A stretch of 64,000 bases of DNA from Cordia subcordata (GCA_028554755.1 JAPTOF010000001.1:36289501-36353500), one strand, 5' to 3'. Shown: positions 21,946-34,576, counted from the stretch's first letter. The notes: generated by a model not told the origin, from the letters alone. Numbers and translations: made by a program.

Positions 21946-22826
21946 ATGGCTGGAAACCCTATTCCAACTATGTTCAAATATTCCCCAAGTGAGGTGCCAA
22001 TTTTTTTAGGTGAGCACTATGACTATTGGAGTTGCAAAATGAAGGATTTCTTTATCTCTCATGACCTGTGGGACATGATCGAGCACAGTGTTCCAAAACC
22101 ATCTCAAACTGGGAGTTCTAACAACAAAGAAAATCAACACAAAAAAATGCAAATGAAGGATGCTAATGCATTTAGATATATCAAACAAGGGTTAGGAAAG
22201 TCTATCTATCCTAGAATTTTCAACAAAAAGTCTGCAAAAAAAGCATGGGATATTCTTAAAAAGGAATTTTAAGGCGATGACAAAGTTGTGTAGATAAAAT
22301 TGCAATCTTTGTGGAGAGACTTTGACAACCTGCAGATGAAAGAAAATGAATGCATTAGAGAGTTCTTTTCTCGAGTTGCTGAGATCGTTAATCAAATAGA
22401 AAGCCTTGGAGATTCTCTTCAAGAAAAGAAGATGAATGAAAAGATCCTTCGAAGCTTACTAGCGAAGTTCGATCATTGTGTTGCAGCTATTGAAGAATCG
22501 AAAGATCTCTCAAAGATTTCCATGTATGAGCTAATGAGGTCGCTTCAAGCACACAAGCAAAGAATAAGCTAGTCTTCAAATCAGTTTGTTGAACAAGCCT
22601 TTCTATCAAAAGTTAATATCTCAGAGAAGGGGTAGAACAAATCAGAAAATAGAAAAGGTTTGTGGCAAAAAAGAGGGCACTTTGATCGAGGACGACAGGA
22701 CCAAGCCAATAAACAAATGAGAGGTAGAGAAAGAAGAGAAGAATATCGACAAAAGTCTGGTAACTCCAGCTCTCATTGCATTATTTGTAAAAAGGCTACT
22801 CATGAATCAAAAGACTGTTTCTACAG
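21946..22826 (+). pseudogene. Copia gag, broken
   Basis: The start ATG follows the primer site by 27 bases. The frame reads through a copia capsid-type region (FLGEHYDYWSCKMKDFF, and later REFFSRVAEIVNQIESLGD) with stops near 22270, 22290, 22570 and 22633. A CCHC zinc knuckle follows (CIICKKATHESKDC, 22779-22820). The frame then shifts near 22815-22827. Capsid and nucleocapsid parts are therefore recognisable, but no intact protein can be made. Confidence 0.8.
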
Positions 22827-24465
22827 ATGCAGAAGATGCCGTGTGCAAATCACTCACAGAACAATTGTTGGTACCAAAAGAACAAAGAAAAGAATGAGGC
22901 CAACTTTATCCAAGAAGATGAAGCACAAGAATTGTTCTATACATGCATGAGTGCGGAACATGAATCCCAAAACACATGGTACTTGGACAATGGTTGTAGC
23001 AACCACATGACGAGAAATCGAGATATCTTCATAGAGCTTGAGCACGATGTCTCATCTCAGGTAAAATTAGGGGATGGAAAATTGCACAAGGCTGAAGGAA
23101 AAAGGGTCATTGTAGTCCACACCAAGGGAGGTAACCAAAAACTCATCTCTGATGTTCTTTTTGTGCCAAATTAACTCAAAATCTCCTAAATGTCTATCAG
23201 CTCAAACAAAAAGGATATTCTATCCTTTTTCATGATGGAAAATGCAAAATTGTTGATGAGAAAAATAATTCCACAGTGGTAACAGTCAACATGGCACCCA
23301 ATAAAGTTTTTCCTCTTGTTATGCCATTAGAAGAGACGCTTGCTCTAAAAAGTACAACAACTGAAAATTCTTTCTTACGGCATTTAAGATATGGACACTT
23401 GCAAAATAGAGGGCTGCATTTACTCAAACAAAAAGCCATGGTGGTTGGACTTCCTAATATTTCAATAAAAGAGAAAGTATGCAAGGGATGTGTTTATGGG
23501 AAAATGCATAGACTTCCATTTCCTAAAACATCATGGCGTGCTAAAGCCCCTTTAGAGTTGGTACATGCTGATTTATTTGGTCCAACTAGAACACCTCCAT
23601 CTGATGGCAAAAGATATTTCATTATTTTTGTTGATGACTTCACAAGAATGATGTGGATTTATTTCTTAAGTGAAAAGCCAAAAGCTTTTGTAGTCTTTCT
23701 CCAATTTAAAGCTTTTGTTGAGCAACAAAGTTGACACCAATTGAAAACACTCCAAACGGATCATGGAGGATAATTCATCTATACTCCATTCATGGATTAT
23801 TGCAAGAAGGAAGGAATTCAAAGACAACTCACTGTTCGGAGCAGTCCCTAACAGAATGGTGTGGCCGAGAGGAAAAATAGAACCATTGCAGAGATGGCAT
23901 GAAGCATGCTAACTGGAAAAGGACTTCCAAACAACCTTTGGGCTAAAGCAGCAAACACTACAGTGTATATTCTCAATCGCTCTCCAACAAAAGCTGTTCC
24001 AAACAAAACTCCGTTTGAAGCTTGGCACAAGAGAAAGCCACAAGTTGATCACTTGAAGGTTTTTGGTTGCATAGCTTATGCTTTTAATCAGTCATAAAGG
24101 AGAGAAAAGTTTAATAGTAAAGGAGAAAAATTTGTGTTTGTTGGTTACAGCAATGAATCACAAGGATATCGTTTGTTAAATCTAACAAGTAACCAACTTG
24201 TTATCTCCAGAGATGTTATCTTTTGATGAAATAGCTGCATGGAAATAGGAAAATAGTAACCCAAATGAAGGTTCTAGAGTGTGTGACTTCTTGGAGCCAT
24301 TGGGAGCACGCAACAATGAGTCCAGCTCATGTCAAGAGAGTTCATGTCCGAGTTCAACACCAACAAATACTCCAAACATTAAAGATTCAGATTCTGAAAC
24401 ACCTTCTCACAAGGTACGATTGCTGCAAGATATATATAAATCTTGTGATGTTGCCTTTTTTATTT
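22827..24465 (+). pseudogene. Copia protease and integrase, broken; reverse transcriptase missing
   Basis: A protease-like start WYLDNGCSNHMT (22980-23015) has DNG in place of the usual DSG. After a frame change near 23170 there is a GAG-pre-integrase zinc region (RYGHLQNRGLHLL ... CKGCVYGK) and the integrase core: the first Asp in VHADLFGPT, the second in QTDHGG, and the Glu in GVAERKNRT. Several stops interrupt it (near 23734, 23770, 23850, 23901 and 24095). The sequence stops at a VRLLQDIYKSCDVAFF stretch, which normally comes just before reverse transcriptase. So the element lacks RT, RNase H and the 3' LTR. Confidence 0.85.
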
Positions 24466-25234
24466 GATTGTAGTTACTTGAGCATTCATTTTGTTAGAAG
24501 AAATGCAAAAGAATTACTGATTGGATTTCAAACAGGAGTTGGAGTTAATTGATTGGGTTGATTGGATTTGGGAATTTCAAATTTGTGGTAAAATACACGT
24601 TTATATAAGGATATAAAAGTCAATTTACGAATTCTATTAATTTTTTTCACAGCGTAACTAAAATGGAGCGGTTGAGCATACTTTTAAAAAGTATAAGGGG
24701 CACTTAACTAGTTTTGAAAGTATAGGGACTTATTATACGCTTATACCTAAGATCAGAGAGTAATAAGCTATTTATTCCAAGTTAAAATAACACTTATTTT
24801 AAATCAACTTGGGTTATTACTAAATTAGTTGATTCATAGTCAATTACCTTGAAACAATAACCCAATGTCATGATTATGTCCAAACTTAATTGAGCAATAT
24901 AACACATTGCCAAAGCCCAAATAATATTTGCTCAGAAATCTAAAAATCGGACCAAACATCTTCGGCCCAATTCCCTTCCCACCTCCCCTCTAAACAAAAC
25001 TGCCCAGATTGCATTGAGAGTCCAAAGTTCCTAAAGCCCAAAACTTTTTATGTTTTGGACCGTAACAGTTTAATGCCCAAATAAATTGTCCTGAAGTCCA
25101 AGCAATAAAATAAAAGAAAAAAATTTTGGCTGGGTCAGAACCAGGTCAAACACGAAATAGGAGAAAAGGAAAAAAAAAAAAAAAAAGAAAACATTTGAGC
25201 CCCTTTAAAAAAAATTAAGGCGCGGCCAAATGGC
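24466..25234. other. Intergenic, MITE-like remnants, no gene seen
   Basis: Bases 24650-24740 contain a phrase typical of degenerate plant MITEs (AGTTTTGAAAGTATAGGGAC). The rest is AT-rich with an A run at 25168-25186. Confidence 0.4.
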
Positions 25235-25610
25235 CAAGACATTGAATAGAATATCTTTCTTGCCTACGTTGCATATTTCTGCATAATTACTTTTACTTCT
25301 ACCTTCCTTTTCTTTTTTTTTTTTTTTTTTTTTTGCGTTAGGAACCGTAGGTTTTAATTTTCTAAATTATGCTATATATGCTAATTAAATATGGTCCTGG
25401 ACGTCTAGTAACTTTGCATTTCAATGCTACTTTGCTTTTGGTTTACAAGTAGTTGAAATATCATTAATTTTACGCTAGTCTCCAAAATGACTAGCTTTTG
25501 ACGGCGACCTTTTTCAATTATTATTAGACATATAACAGCAATGAGAGCAAAACATTTACAAATGCATGGCAGCTGCAGGGTCAAAATCTCTCTTGTTTCG
25601 GGAATAATGT
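25235..25610 (+). repeat. Duplicate of the region upstream of RING gene 2
   Basis: This matches 61149-61515 over about 370 bases, with landmarks CTATATATGCTAATTAAATA versus CTATATAGGCTAATTAAATG and ATGGCAGCTGCAGGGTCA. In the other copy the coding exon begins about 260 bases further on. Here the match ends and no RING exon follows. Confidence 0.85.
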
Positions 25611-27249
25611 CAAGAGAACCAATCAATTAATTAGATAGGGTTGAAGTGAGGCCCAAATATGTTTTGGAAAAAATTGCACCAATTAGCAAGGATCACGATG
25701 AGGGGTTTTTGTTCTATGTCTTGTTATTTGATTGCTTAATGTTTGTTTGTTTGTTTATTTATTTATTTATTTATTTATTGATCTTGAAGCATTTGTTTTT
25801 CTTTTGATTGGAGTCACATGTTTGGTTAATGTTTTTAATCTTAGTATGCTAGGGTGACAATAATTATGGTCAAACTACATTTGAACTGGCTATAAACCGA
25901 AACATTGGTGTGTTCATATTGCCAAGGTTTTGGCTAAAATATTTTCTCATGTCAAGGTGGTTATTGGATAATTCCGAGCTTAGGGCTATCTCGAAAACGT
26001 TTTTGCAAGTTATTGTAGCGTTCATTTACATGTTTGCTTCATCAGAGCTTTCAGAAGTATTAAGATTTGTGCTGAACGATGCCTTTAATTATCCCCTAGT
26101 CCCTAGTCAAATGTTTACTTTATATTTCTTGACCAGATAAATCTTTAAGAAGAAGCAACAGGCGCTTTTACTCTTTGAATTTTCCCTAATCCCTAGTCAA
26201 ATTTGCTTATTATAGTATACAACTCTTTTGATTGCTATATGAAAAATCATAAATATTGCATAAAAGAAGCTTGAAATCCCGTAATGTTGAAGCCGGGAAG
26301 AAAGGAAAAAAAAAAAAAAATCTCGTAAAGGGCCAACATATAATTTGTTAGAGCAAATTCCATATTTAGGCTCTATCTTTTATATATTCTTTTACTTTAG
26401 TCCTTATTATTTTAAAGCTAAAAATTAATCCCTGTTATTTATATTGTATTTCAATTACTCTATATTATTCTAAAATAACTCAACTGATTCCATATTGTAT
26501 TTCAATTACTCTCTATTATTCTAAGAGTAACTCAACTGGTTCCCGAATAATGGTCCCTCTTGTTATATTAACATGTAGATTGGGACTTAAAGAAGCAAAA
26601 ACATAGGACCATGATATTACACCCTCCCATATCAGTTCTTTGTGATTTTTGTACACTTTACGATAGCTTAGATTCACTACTACTGTCATCACGGATTTAA
26701 GCATTTTTGGTCAGTTGATTAGGCTTAATATAATGATTGGCCAGTAGTTGGGCTTAAGTCATTATAAGTTGACCAAAGCAAGCTTTAGGTAGAATTCACA
26801 CTGCCTGGGTTTCTGGACTATGGTTTTATTCTCTTTGTGCTAAGGCCATGATAAAGGCGTCATGTATTTAAGGAGGAAAGTCTATAACGCCCTCACACAA
26901 TGACTTGGATTCACTGCAATTATCGTCACGAGGTTAAGCTATTTAAATCAATTGATTAGGCTCAAGGTGATGGCAAGCCAATAATATGGGCATGGGTCAT
27001 TACACATGAAGTTCACGAACAACAAAAGAATGATCCAAAATATATAAGGTAAGAAATTAAGATAAATACATATATAATTGTTAAGCAATTTTACTGAACT
27101 GCCACTATTTGTGAAATTCTTGTAGTGTAATTAATCAGACTTACTAGAATTTGTGCTATATTTTCTAGTTTGCTTGATTATTTTCTATAGTGTAATTAAC
27201 CGCGGCCTAATCTCTTTTTCTCCTTTTTCAGTTCAAAAGAGCCTAGTTT
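25611..27249. other. Intergenic with short repeats, no gene seen
   Basis: A (TTTA)n run lies at 25750-25778. A duplication of about 60 bases lies at 26440-26545 (TATTGTATTTCAATTACTCT twice). Bases 26700-26760 and 26930-27000 resemble each other (TTGATTAGGCT). None of the frames looks coding. Confidence 0.45.
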
Positions 27250-28450
27250 ATCTCACAAGTATCAATATTTACACTGTGCATCATATGCACAGTGCTCTAC
27301 ATGAACATTATACATTGTACTGTACGTAAATAGTAGGAGCACAGTATGTAACAGTACATGTGTTTAAAATTTTTATACTATAGGTTCAAAATTTTTATGT
27401 TATAGGTTTAAAACTCTTATATTAAGCTACAAAAATGTTCAAAACTCTTATATTATATGCACATAGATTATACTCTATGTTTAAAATTTTTGTATTATAT
27501 GTTCAAAACTCTTATAGTACATGTTCAAAAATTTAAAAGCAAATTCACAAAATAAAAATTATAATCTCATAAATTTTATGCATGTCTATGGATAAAGATA
27601 CACGAGTAGATTTGGTATGTGTTCAAAATTATTGTTTTATATGTTCGAAACCAATACACTATTGGTTCAAAATGAATAAGAGTGCTATCGGATCAATTAA
27701 CCGTCCTAGTTCAAAACTATTATTCTATGTATTCAAAACTAAGACACTATTTCAAAATGAATAAGTGTGTTATCTGATCAATTAACAGTCCTAGTTCAAA
27801 ACTATTGTTCTATATGCTCAAAAGCAATACACTATTAATTCAAAATGAAAAAGTGTGCTATCTGATCAATTAATAGTCCTAGTTCAAAACTATTGTTCTA
27901 TATATTTAAAATTCTTATAGTATATGTTCAAAACTTTAATACAGGGAATAGACAAATTTGATTTAGCCAAAACATCAAATGCTTAGACTGCATTATTTTA
28001 AATTATTTGTTAGACAGCCAAATTCTCCATTCTTTTACTCATATAAATCAACCACATACTGCACACCACCACCATGACACACACCACCACCACGATGTGC
28101 ACACGAAACTGTTGTTAGAGACATGATCAAATAACTATAAAAAAAAAGAGAGAGAGAGAAAGAGAATAGCCTGACAACTCACATCGATGATAAAACAAAA
28201 TCGACATGAAGATTGAAGACTATCATTATGCCGCGCAAAGATGATGATCGTGATGGTGATGTCCGATTTAAAATTAAGCGGTTTGATTTTACTAGAGAAA
28301 GACAGAAAAAAAAAAAAGAGGAAGAGAGTGAAAGGGAGAGAAAGAGATGAGAGGTTTCAATTTTTTTTTTAAATACGTGTCTTCACCTTTATTTAAGGTG
28401 CACTATGCTCTGTAGTAAAATCTACGCACACATATACCTCCTTGGGCTTA
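27250..28450. mobile_element. Unclassified repeat with 88-base tandem units
   Basis: Bases 27619-27960 hold about 3.3 units of roughly 85-89 bases, starting near 27619, 27708, 27793 and 27882. Each has GTTCAAAACTATTGTTCTAT, a CAATACACTAT stretch and TCTGATCAATTAA. TTCAAAACTCTTATA phrases run through 27360-27530. The style resembles the insert at 16031-16600, so it may belong to the same family. Ends are not defined. Confidence 0.5.
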
Positions 28451-28602
28451 TAAACGTGTACAAGATTCATAGATATTTTAGACATTTCATTTGTGGTTAA
28501 CCATTAGGGTTTTGTTCTTTTTACATCGTGCTGCAAATCATAGCGGGGATGCCTCAGAGTCCACGAAAGATGCTTTACAATGATGGCTCATCATTTACGG
28601 TG

Positions 28603-28875
28603 CTCTTTATTATTATTCTCCATAAAGATGGTGTTGCTCATCTTTGTGGCATTGCTCCAGCGGTGTAGGCATGATTGTTGTCCTTATCTTTTGTTTTAAT
28701 TTTAGGAATTGTATACATATATTCAAATATATACACATGCACAAAAGACACATCCTTGTATTGACATAGGCTGCTTGGCTTCGTTTTATCTTGGGGACCA
28801 TAATGGAAAGAATGATTTAGGATATCTAGAATCGATCGACACGCTTAAAATGCGCTAAAATTCTGGCTAGTTTAC

Positions 28876-28911
<36 letters not shown>

Positions 28912-28987
28912 TATGACTTGTTATATAATTTATTTTAATACTTCAGTATGCTTTACATTTACTAATTAATTATAGGTGTATGTGTGT
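28603..28987. repeat. Segmental-duplication block, copy 2, leading part
   Basis: Bases 28603-28800 match 281-480 and bases 28945-28987 match 655-690. A TA microsatellite at about 28877-28908 lies between. In copy 1 the base before this block is the edge of an LTR. Confidence 0.8.
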
Positions 28988-29348
28988 ATGCTAAAATGAT
29001 TTTTCTAATGGATACAATATTACACTTGTTAAGGTTTATTAAATAAATGATCTCCTTGATCCGACAATTTACCATATTTGAATATTCTGGTATTAAATAT
29101 TTCCCAACCTCTAAACCATGGGTTAAATCAATATGTAACATTCTTTTTTACCTTTTTAGATCTAAACAAAACACAAATAAAAAAATCATAACTAAAGAAT
29201 AATCTCCCCAAAATCTAAGTAATACATGGGTAATCACCGCAATTGTCAAATATACAATGCATCCTATCAACGCGCATGAACATCTATTAGTTGAACAATG
29301 AGTTTGGTTGCTCGTCGCATCCCTCACTAGTAATTGCATATCTTCAAT

Positions 29349-30283
29349 TAAAGGTGTTCACTCATTGGAGATCCCTAATATTTTCTCCAAACTTTTAGAG
29401 TTTGGAAAAATTAGATATGGAGAATAGTCAATTGGACAAAAAATATTGGATATGGGGAATTTTTTGAGAAAAAAAGTCGGAAATTAGATAAAATTCTAAA
29501 CTTTAGAGATTATCCAATTTATCCAAAATTAAGTAAACCAACATTTTAAAAGGCCAAATATACATACTATACACACTACACACACTTCACACACTACCCA
29601 TTACACACACTACACGCACTATACACTTCTAACATGCTACACACATTAAACACACTGCGCCCCGGCGCTGGCCCTCGGGTCCCCAGTGCCTCGGCCCCGG
29701 GGCTTGGGCCCTGAGGGCCCTCTCATTAGGCCTGGGTCGAGTCTTGAGTCCTGAGCCAGGTCTCGGGGTGCAGGGGGCCAGGGGCCAGCAGCCAAGTGCA
29801 GGGTCTCGGGCGCCGGGGGCCGGGACCCGAGGGCCCAAACTGTGTCCTTGGTCTCGAGGGCCTGCGCACCACCCTCAGTGTCCCAGGGCGCTAGAGGCTC
29901 ACATTCGAGCCGGGGCGCTAAGGGCCAAGAGCAGGGTCCCAAGGCGTCACGTCCGAGACCTGGCGGCCCAGGCCAGGTCCTAGGGCACTGGAGCTCAAAT
30001 TTTTGGTATGACAACCGAACAATAAAAATTTTTTTCTAGAGAAAATATAAACAATTTATTTTTTGTGAGTGTGTGTATTTTTAATGTGTGTTTACCTTTA
30101 ATGTATTTTCTTAAATTGGAGATCTCCATTCCCCAAGGGGTTTTGTCGAATTTTGCCATTATCCAAATTATATTCCCCATGGGGAATTGTGCAAACATTG
30201 GCGAAAATTTTTTTCTCCAAAATTATTTTAAAGAAACAATAATACTTTATTTTAGACTGGATAATCTCCAATGAACACCCCTA
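29349..30283. mobile_element. Nested hAT-like element with a GC-rich core
   Basis: The ends are inverted: TAAAGGTGTTCACTCATTGG on the left and, inverted on the right, TAGGGGTGTTCATTGGAGAT. Flanking bases TCTTCAAT and TCTTATTG agree at only four of eight positions, so the duplication is decayed or the ends are off by a base or two. A (CTACACAC)n-like stretch lies at 29570-29655. No transposase is visible. Confidence 0.6.
29655..29995. other. GC-rich, CpG-containing island inside the nested element
   Basis: About 340 bases of very GC-rich sequence stand in surroundings that are mostly AT. It is made of degenerate GGGCC, GGTCTCGGG and GGCGC words, with an irregular repeat of about 20 bases. Open frames exist on both strands, but they are what such composition gives by chance and show no domain. 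Confidence 0.8.
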
Positions 30284-31263
30284 TCTTATTGAAAGATAAC
30301 AGCCCGCATGAAAAGCTATCAGTTGAAGCAAGCTTGACAGTTGATCGGGATTATAAGCTTTCGGGGCGAAATCAAAATATCCTAACATTGTAAGCTTTAA
30401 AATTTTCTTGTTTTAGATAGTATAATCGTTTCTCTTTTTTTTTTTATTAAATATATTGTATTTTTTTTTTCTGAGATGAACTTTGATTTGAATGTGCTTT
30501 TGGAGATGACATGGAGAATGATAGTAATGGCCAATGTATTATAGAGGATATTTTCAAGCCTTTTTTTTATAGATCAATGTTTTCTTAGTGAGGAAGAGGC
30601 TTTCATTTTTTATAAAATTATGCTCGAAGACATACTATCACCAAGCGCCCAGACAAGGAAGACCAAGAGATGAATACTGATCCAAACTGGGGAAGCGAAA
30701 TAAGTTACAACTGAACGTGGAATGATTAATTCGATTTTCTCTGTCAAATTATAAAAAATGCCAACATTTTTGTTTTTTTCATTTTATTTCTTTTGGGTCA
30801 TGGACGTAATAATCGAGACAATTTTTAACTTTGCTGTTATATTTTTAATTGTTATTTCATTTTCATTTTTTTTATGATTCACCTAGGAAACTCTTGTGCC
30901 CCGGGGTCACATTTCACTTTTTTTTTCCTTGGTAAAAACCTCACATTTCACTTGAGTGGCCAAAAAAACGTAAATATATTGCTTGCATTTTTCATGGTTT
31001 TTACACTTTAAAAAGATGTGGCAATTGCAAATAAGAAGGCAACTGGTAAGGCAACAAGCAACCAGCTCATTATTTTTTAGACTTTGGGGAGATTATTCTT
31101 TGGTTATGATTTTTTTCCATTTATGTTTTATTTACATTTGAAAAGGAAAAAAAAAAAGAATGTTTACAAATTGATTTAATCTATGGGCTATGGTTTAGGG
31201 GTTGGGTAAATTACCATATTAAGGAGATCATTTAATAAATCTTAACAAAAACCAATACTAAAA

Positions 31264-31553
31264 GAGAGCAAACATTGTCACTTTATCAGTAGTAAGGTTT
31301 GGACCCTCAATCTTTTATTTTTTAAGATTTTAAATTTTGGTAAATTACCACTAAACTAATACTGAATCTTTGACTATTTTTGTAAAATATTTTATTATAT
31401 AAAATTTATCTAATTAGAATTTTATAATTTATATTAATGTCTCAATATATTTTATATTTATTAGTTAATTATAGTTATATTGGTAACGTTTTTTATATAC
31501 ATATTAATTAGAATTAAACAAGAAATTGATAGTCAGAATTATAATAAAAATTA
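31264..31553. repeat. Segmental-duplication block, copy 2, continuation
   Basis: This matches 713-1000 (GAGAGCAAACATTGT through GTCAGAATTATAATAAAAA) and joins the leading part across the Mutator-like element. Confidence 0.85.
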
Positions 31554-33777
31554 GAGCAAAATTCACTAGACCCTTCTGTGGCCCATAAAAATGCATTGGG
31601 CTCCCTTTGGTCTAAAAAATCGCTCATAATCCTCCTGTGGCCTATCAAAGGTGCACCGGATCCACTACCGTTAAAAAGTCTATTATCTTAAAAAATAAAT
31701 AAATTTTTTATACCTAAATTAATTTTTTTGTTCTAAACTACCCAAATTACCTTTCTCTCTTTTATAAAAGAAATATTGCTAAAAGAATTTGAACCATCAA
31801 TCTCAAATTAAAATAACAAATATTTTGACCAATTAGGATATAAATAATTCATGTTTTTATTTGTTAACATAAAATAAAGAAATTTATTTTATAGGCGGAC
31901 TCTTACAGACAGATACTTTTGCACCAATTATACGTAGACTCTCATAGAGAGAGATCTAGAGAAAGAGAGAGAGAGATCAAGGAAAAAGACACAGACTGGT
32001 TTGGAGCTTTTCTATTTTATTTAGCTTTTTGGTATAACTGTGTAGACAGGAGACGTTGTCAGGTGATTTTAAGATTTTATTTATGGCCAGGCTACAAACT
32101 CTCTCGGCAACATTTTAGGGTCAATTTTCATTTTCTATTTGTTTTACTAATACACACACGGAGTTACATTTACATTCGATTGTCAATTTTGTAAAAAAAA
32201 AGTGAACTACACATACATTTTAGAGTTAAATATGAAATGGAAAAATGATTTTTTGCTTATAGACCCCTTGTGTTTAGGCTTAATTACACCGCTAGTCCCT
32301 AAATTCACAAAATTACAATTAAGACCCTCTATATTTTTTCAAAAGTTGTACACTTGTCCTTTCATCAATTTTTTTGTTAATTCATTAACACACTTTGTGA
32401 AATGTCTATTTTGTCCTTATCTTGTTGAATAAAATGTCTATTTAGCTTTTATTCTAATTAAAAATAAAAAAAATTAAAAATTAAATTAAAAAAAAAAAAG
32501 AAAATGGAAAATACTCATCCCCCCATACCCCAGCCCCGCCACCCCCCCCACCCAAGCCCCTAACCTCGCTATCAAAGAAGAAGAAGAAGAAGATGATGAT
32601 TATGATGATGATGATGATGATGAGAGGGGGAGAGGGTAGGGAGGTACGGTTCGGGGGGCAAGGGGTGAATGGTGATTTTAATTTTAATCTTTTTTTTTGA
32701 AATATGATGAAAATAAAAAGAAAAGAAAACACAGGGGGTATATGTGCAATTAAGGGCAAAAATTGAAGCCCAGTCGCATTTTTGGTTCATGTTGGACAAT
32801 TGCCGTCAAAATGGATTGAAATTCTGATAGAGGGACTAAATTTGCAACTTTTAGAAAAATACGGGGGTCTCAATTGTAGTTTCGTAAATTCAGGTACTAA
32901 CATTGTATTTATGCCTAAACACAGGGGTCTATATGTAAAAAAACCCAATGGAAAAAATATCCTATGCTCTATGTTCTTTGTGCATTGCATTTTTTTCTCC
33001 CTAATCTAATTAATACATGTTTTTTGCATGTATATATATGTATATATGTTTATTGTTTTTTTGGACACAATATATGTTATTGCTTGAATATACTATGGGC
33101 CTATGTAGATTGTTGTTTTTTTTTTTAAGAAAAAGTACTTTTTTTTCTTAAAAACGTTACATTAAATTTGTAATAACTATTTGGTTTGGCTTTCAAAAAA
33201 GCTGAAACTCTGAAAAAAGCTCAAATACAACATTTTTTAGAAGTCAGAATTTTCAACTTCTGAAAAAAAAATTATTTTTTAAAAACTGTTACAAAAAGCG
33301 CTTTTAAAAAAAACCAATCCAAATAGGCCCTATGTTTACTGTCTTAAGAATTGTTAACTTAGATTACATGATATAAGGTGTTTTTCGTATAGTGACATTG
33401 TTACTTCGCAGCATAAAAGTTATAACCTCAATATATATATTCATGACATATTAATTTTCTGTTAATAAATTAAAACATAAATTATTTGTAATTTAGTTGA
33501 TTAGAATACTGGTTGTTATTCTAATTTGATGTTGAACTTCAAATCCTTTAAACAACATTTCTTTTATAAAAGAGAGAAGGGTAATTTGGGTAATTTAAAA
33601 TAAAAAATTAATTTAAATATAAAAGATTTATGGTTAAAGATAACAAACTTTCTAACAACAGGGGTACTATTTGGTGCACATTTGATGGATCACAGGAGAA
33701 TATGAACAACTTTTTAGACTATAAGAGGATCCGATGCAATTTTGACAAACTTCATGGGGGATTGGTGCATTTTACCC
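31554..33777. mobile_element. Foldback element with tRNA-like arms, copy in block 2
   Basis: Left end GAGCAAAATTCACTAGACCC and inverted right end GGGTAAAATGCACCAATCCC start arms of roughly 300 bases. A 9-base duplication flanks it: TAAAAATTA at 31545-31553 and TACAAATTA at 33778-33786, with one mismatch. Copy 1 has the uninterrupted site near 1000. The arms contain the same decayed A-box and B-box-like sequences as the element at 10746-11818. A second TIR element is nested at 32249-32943. No transposase is seen. Confidence 0.7.
32249..32943. mobile_element. Nested TIR element with ~120-base inverted ends
   Basis: Left TATAGACCCCTTGTGTTTAG and the inverted right end TATAGACCCCTGTGTTTAGG begin long inverted arms, which continue through the CTAGTCCCTAAATTCA and TTTTCAAAAGTTG stretches. 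The centre holds a purine-rich (GAA)n(GAT)n run at 32575-32625 next to a C-rich stretch at 32515-32565. Confidence 0.7.
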
Positions 33778-33814
33778 TACAAATTATATTAATTTTAGTT
33801 TTATTAATTTTTTA

Positions 33815-34440
33815 GAAAAGAGATTTTGTTTCATTCCCCTCGCTAATTCACCACTAGGTAACACAATTTTGGAAAATGGAGAATAGGGAAAAAATATTAG
33901 GGATTGAAGGAATTCTATTAAAAAATGTTCAAAACTAATTCTACCACTAACATGCTAGCTTTTACAGTTTTAAGTCTCAATTATCAACTAATTTTACTAC
34001 TAAGTACTAACATACCCTGTTGAATATATAAGAATCATCATCAATCAACAACATAATTCTAAATATGAACTTCAAAATATAAATAAAAATATATATTCAG
34101 ATCTGAAGAGTGAAGGTGAAGAGCAAAAGAGGGCAAGAGGCTTGATTTGTGAAGCTATCTGAATTCTAAAGCCCTAATTTAGAATATATATTTATACAAG
34201 ACAGGGGTTAAAAAATTTAAGATATATTATATTAAGATATTATAACATATATATATATATATATAAATAAAAAATTCGGGTTTCAGGTTTTTTTTTTAAA
34301 AAAGATTATTTCGATTCCCAACTTGTTTTCCCGAAATTTTTCTCCATCCCTAATATTTTTCCCATTTCTCCATAAATAATTTTCCCATACCCAATTTTTT
34401 GGGTTGAGGATCAAATTTCCTCAATAAGTGCACAACCCTA
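33815..34440. mobile_element. Decayed element shared by copies 2 and 3, absent from copy 1
   Basis: This matches 44190-44895. Copy 1 lacks it at the equivalent point near 1015. The right end, read inverted, starts CTAGGGTTGTGCACTTATTG (TAGGGATGAGCA-like in copy 3), which resembles hAT-type MITE ends. The class is tentative. Confidence 0.5.
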
Positions 34441-34576
34441 GTTATAAATAGAATTATACTAAACAACAAATTAAAACTAGTTATATAGCTAACTTGATTT
34501 GAATTATACTAGATATCATATTTATTCTAGTTATGTGACTTGTTTTAATTAGAATTTAAATTATACTAGACGATAA

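Larger units (their letters stand above)
28997..31254. mobile_element. Non-autonomous Mutator-like element with ~200-base terminal inverted repeats
   Basis: Left arm 28997-29220 is repeated inverted at about 31075-31254. Shared landmarks are AATGATCTCCTT, AACCTCTAAACCAT, ATTAAATCAAT and AAGAATAATCTCCCCAAA. A 9-base duplication flanks it: ATGCTAAAA at 28988-28996 and ATACTAAAA at 31255-31263. Copy 1 (about 700-712) has the uninterrupted site. Long inverted ends plus a 9-base duplication fit Mutator-like elements. No transposase frame was found. The interior holds a nested element at 29349-30283. Confidence 0.8.

Noticed and set aside
24475..24552. LINE RNase H end (IHFVRRNAKE)
   Set aside because: Only about ten residues look similar, and they are followed by a stop, so there is too little to call.
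29629..30039. Overlapping Pro/Arg/Gly-rich frames on both strands in the GC-rich island
   Set aside because: High GC content removes stop codons by chance. There is no domain, no promoter, and the frames overlap on opposite strands.
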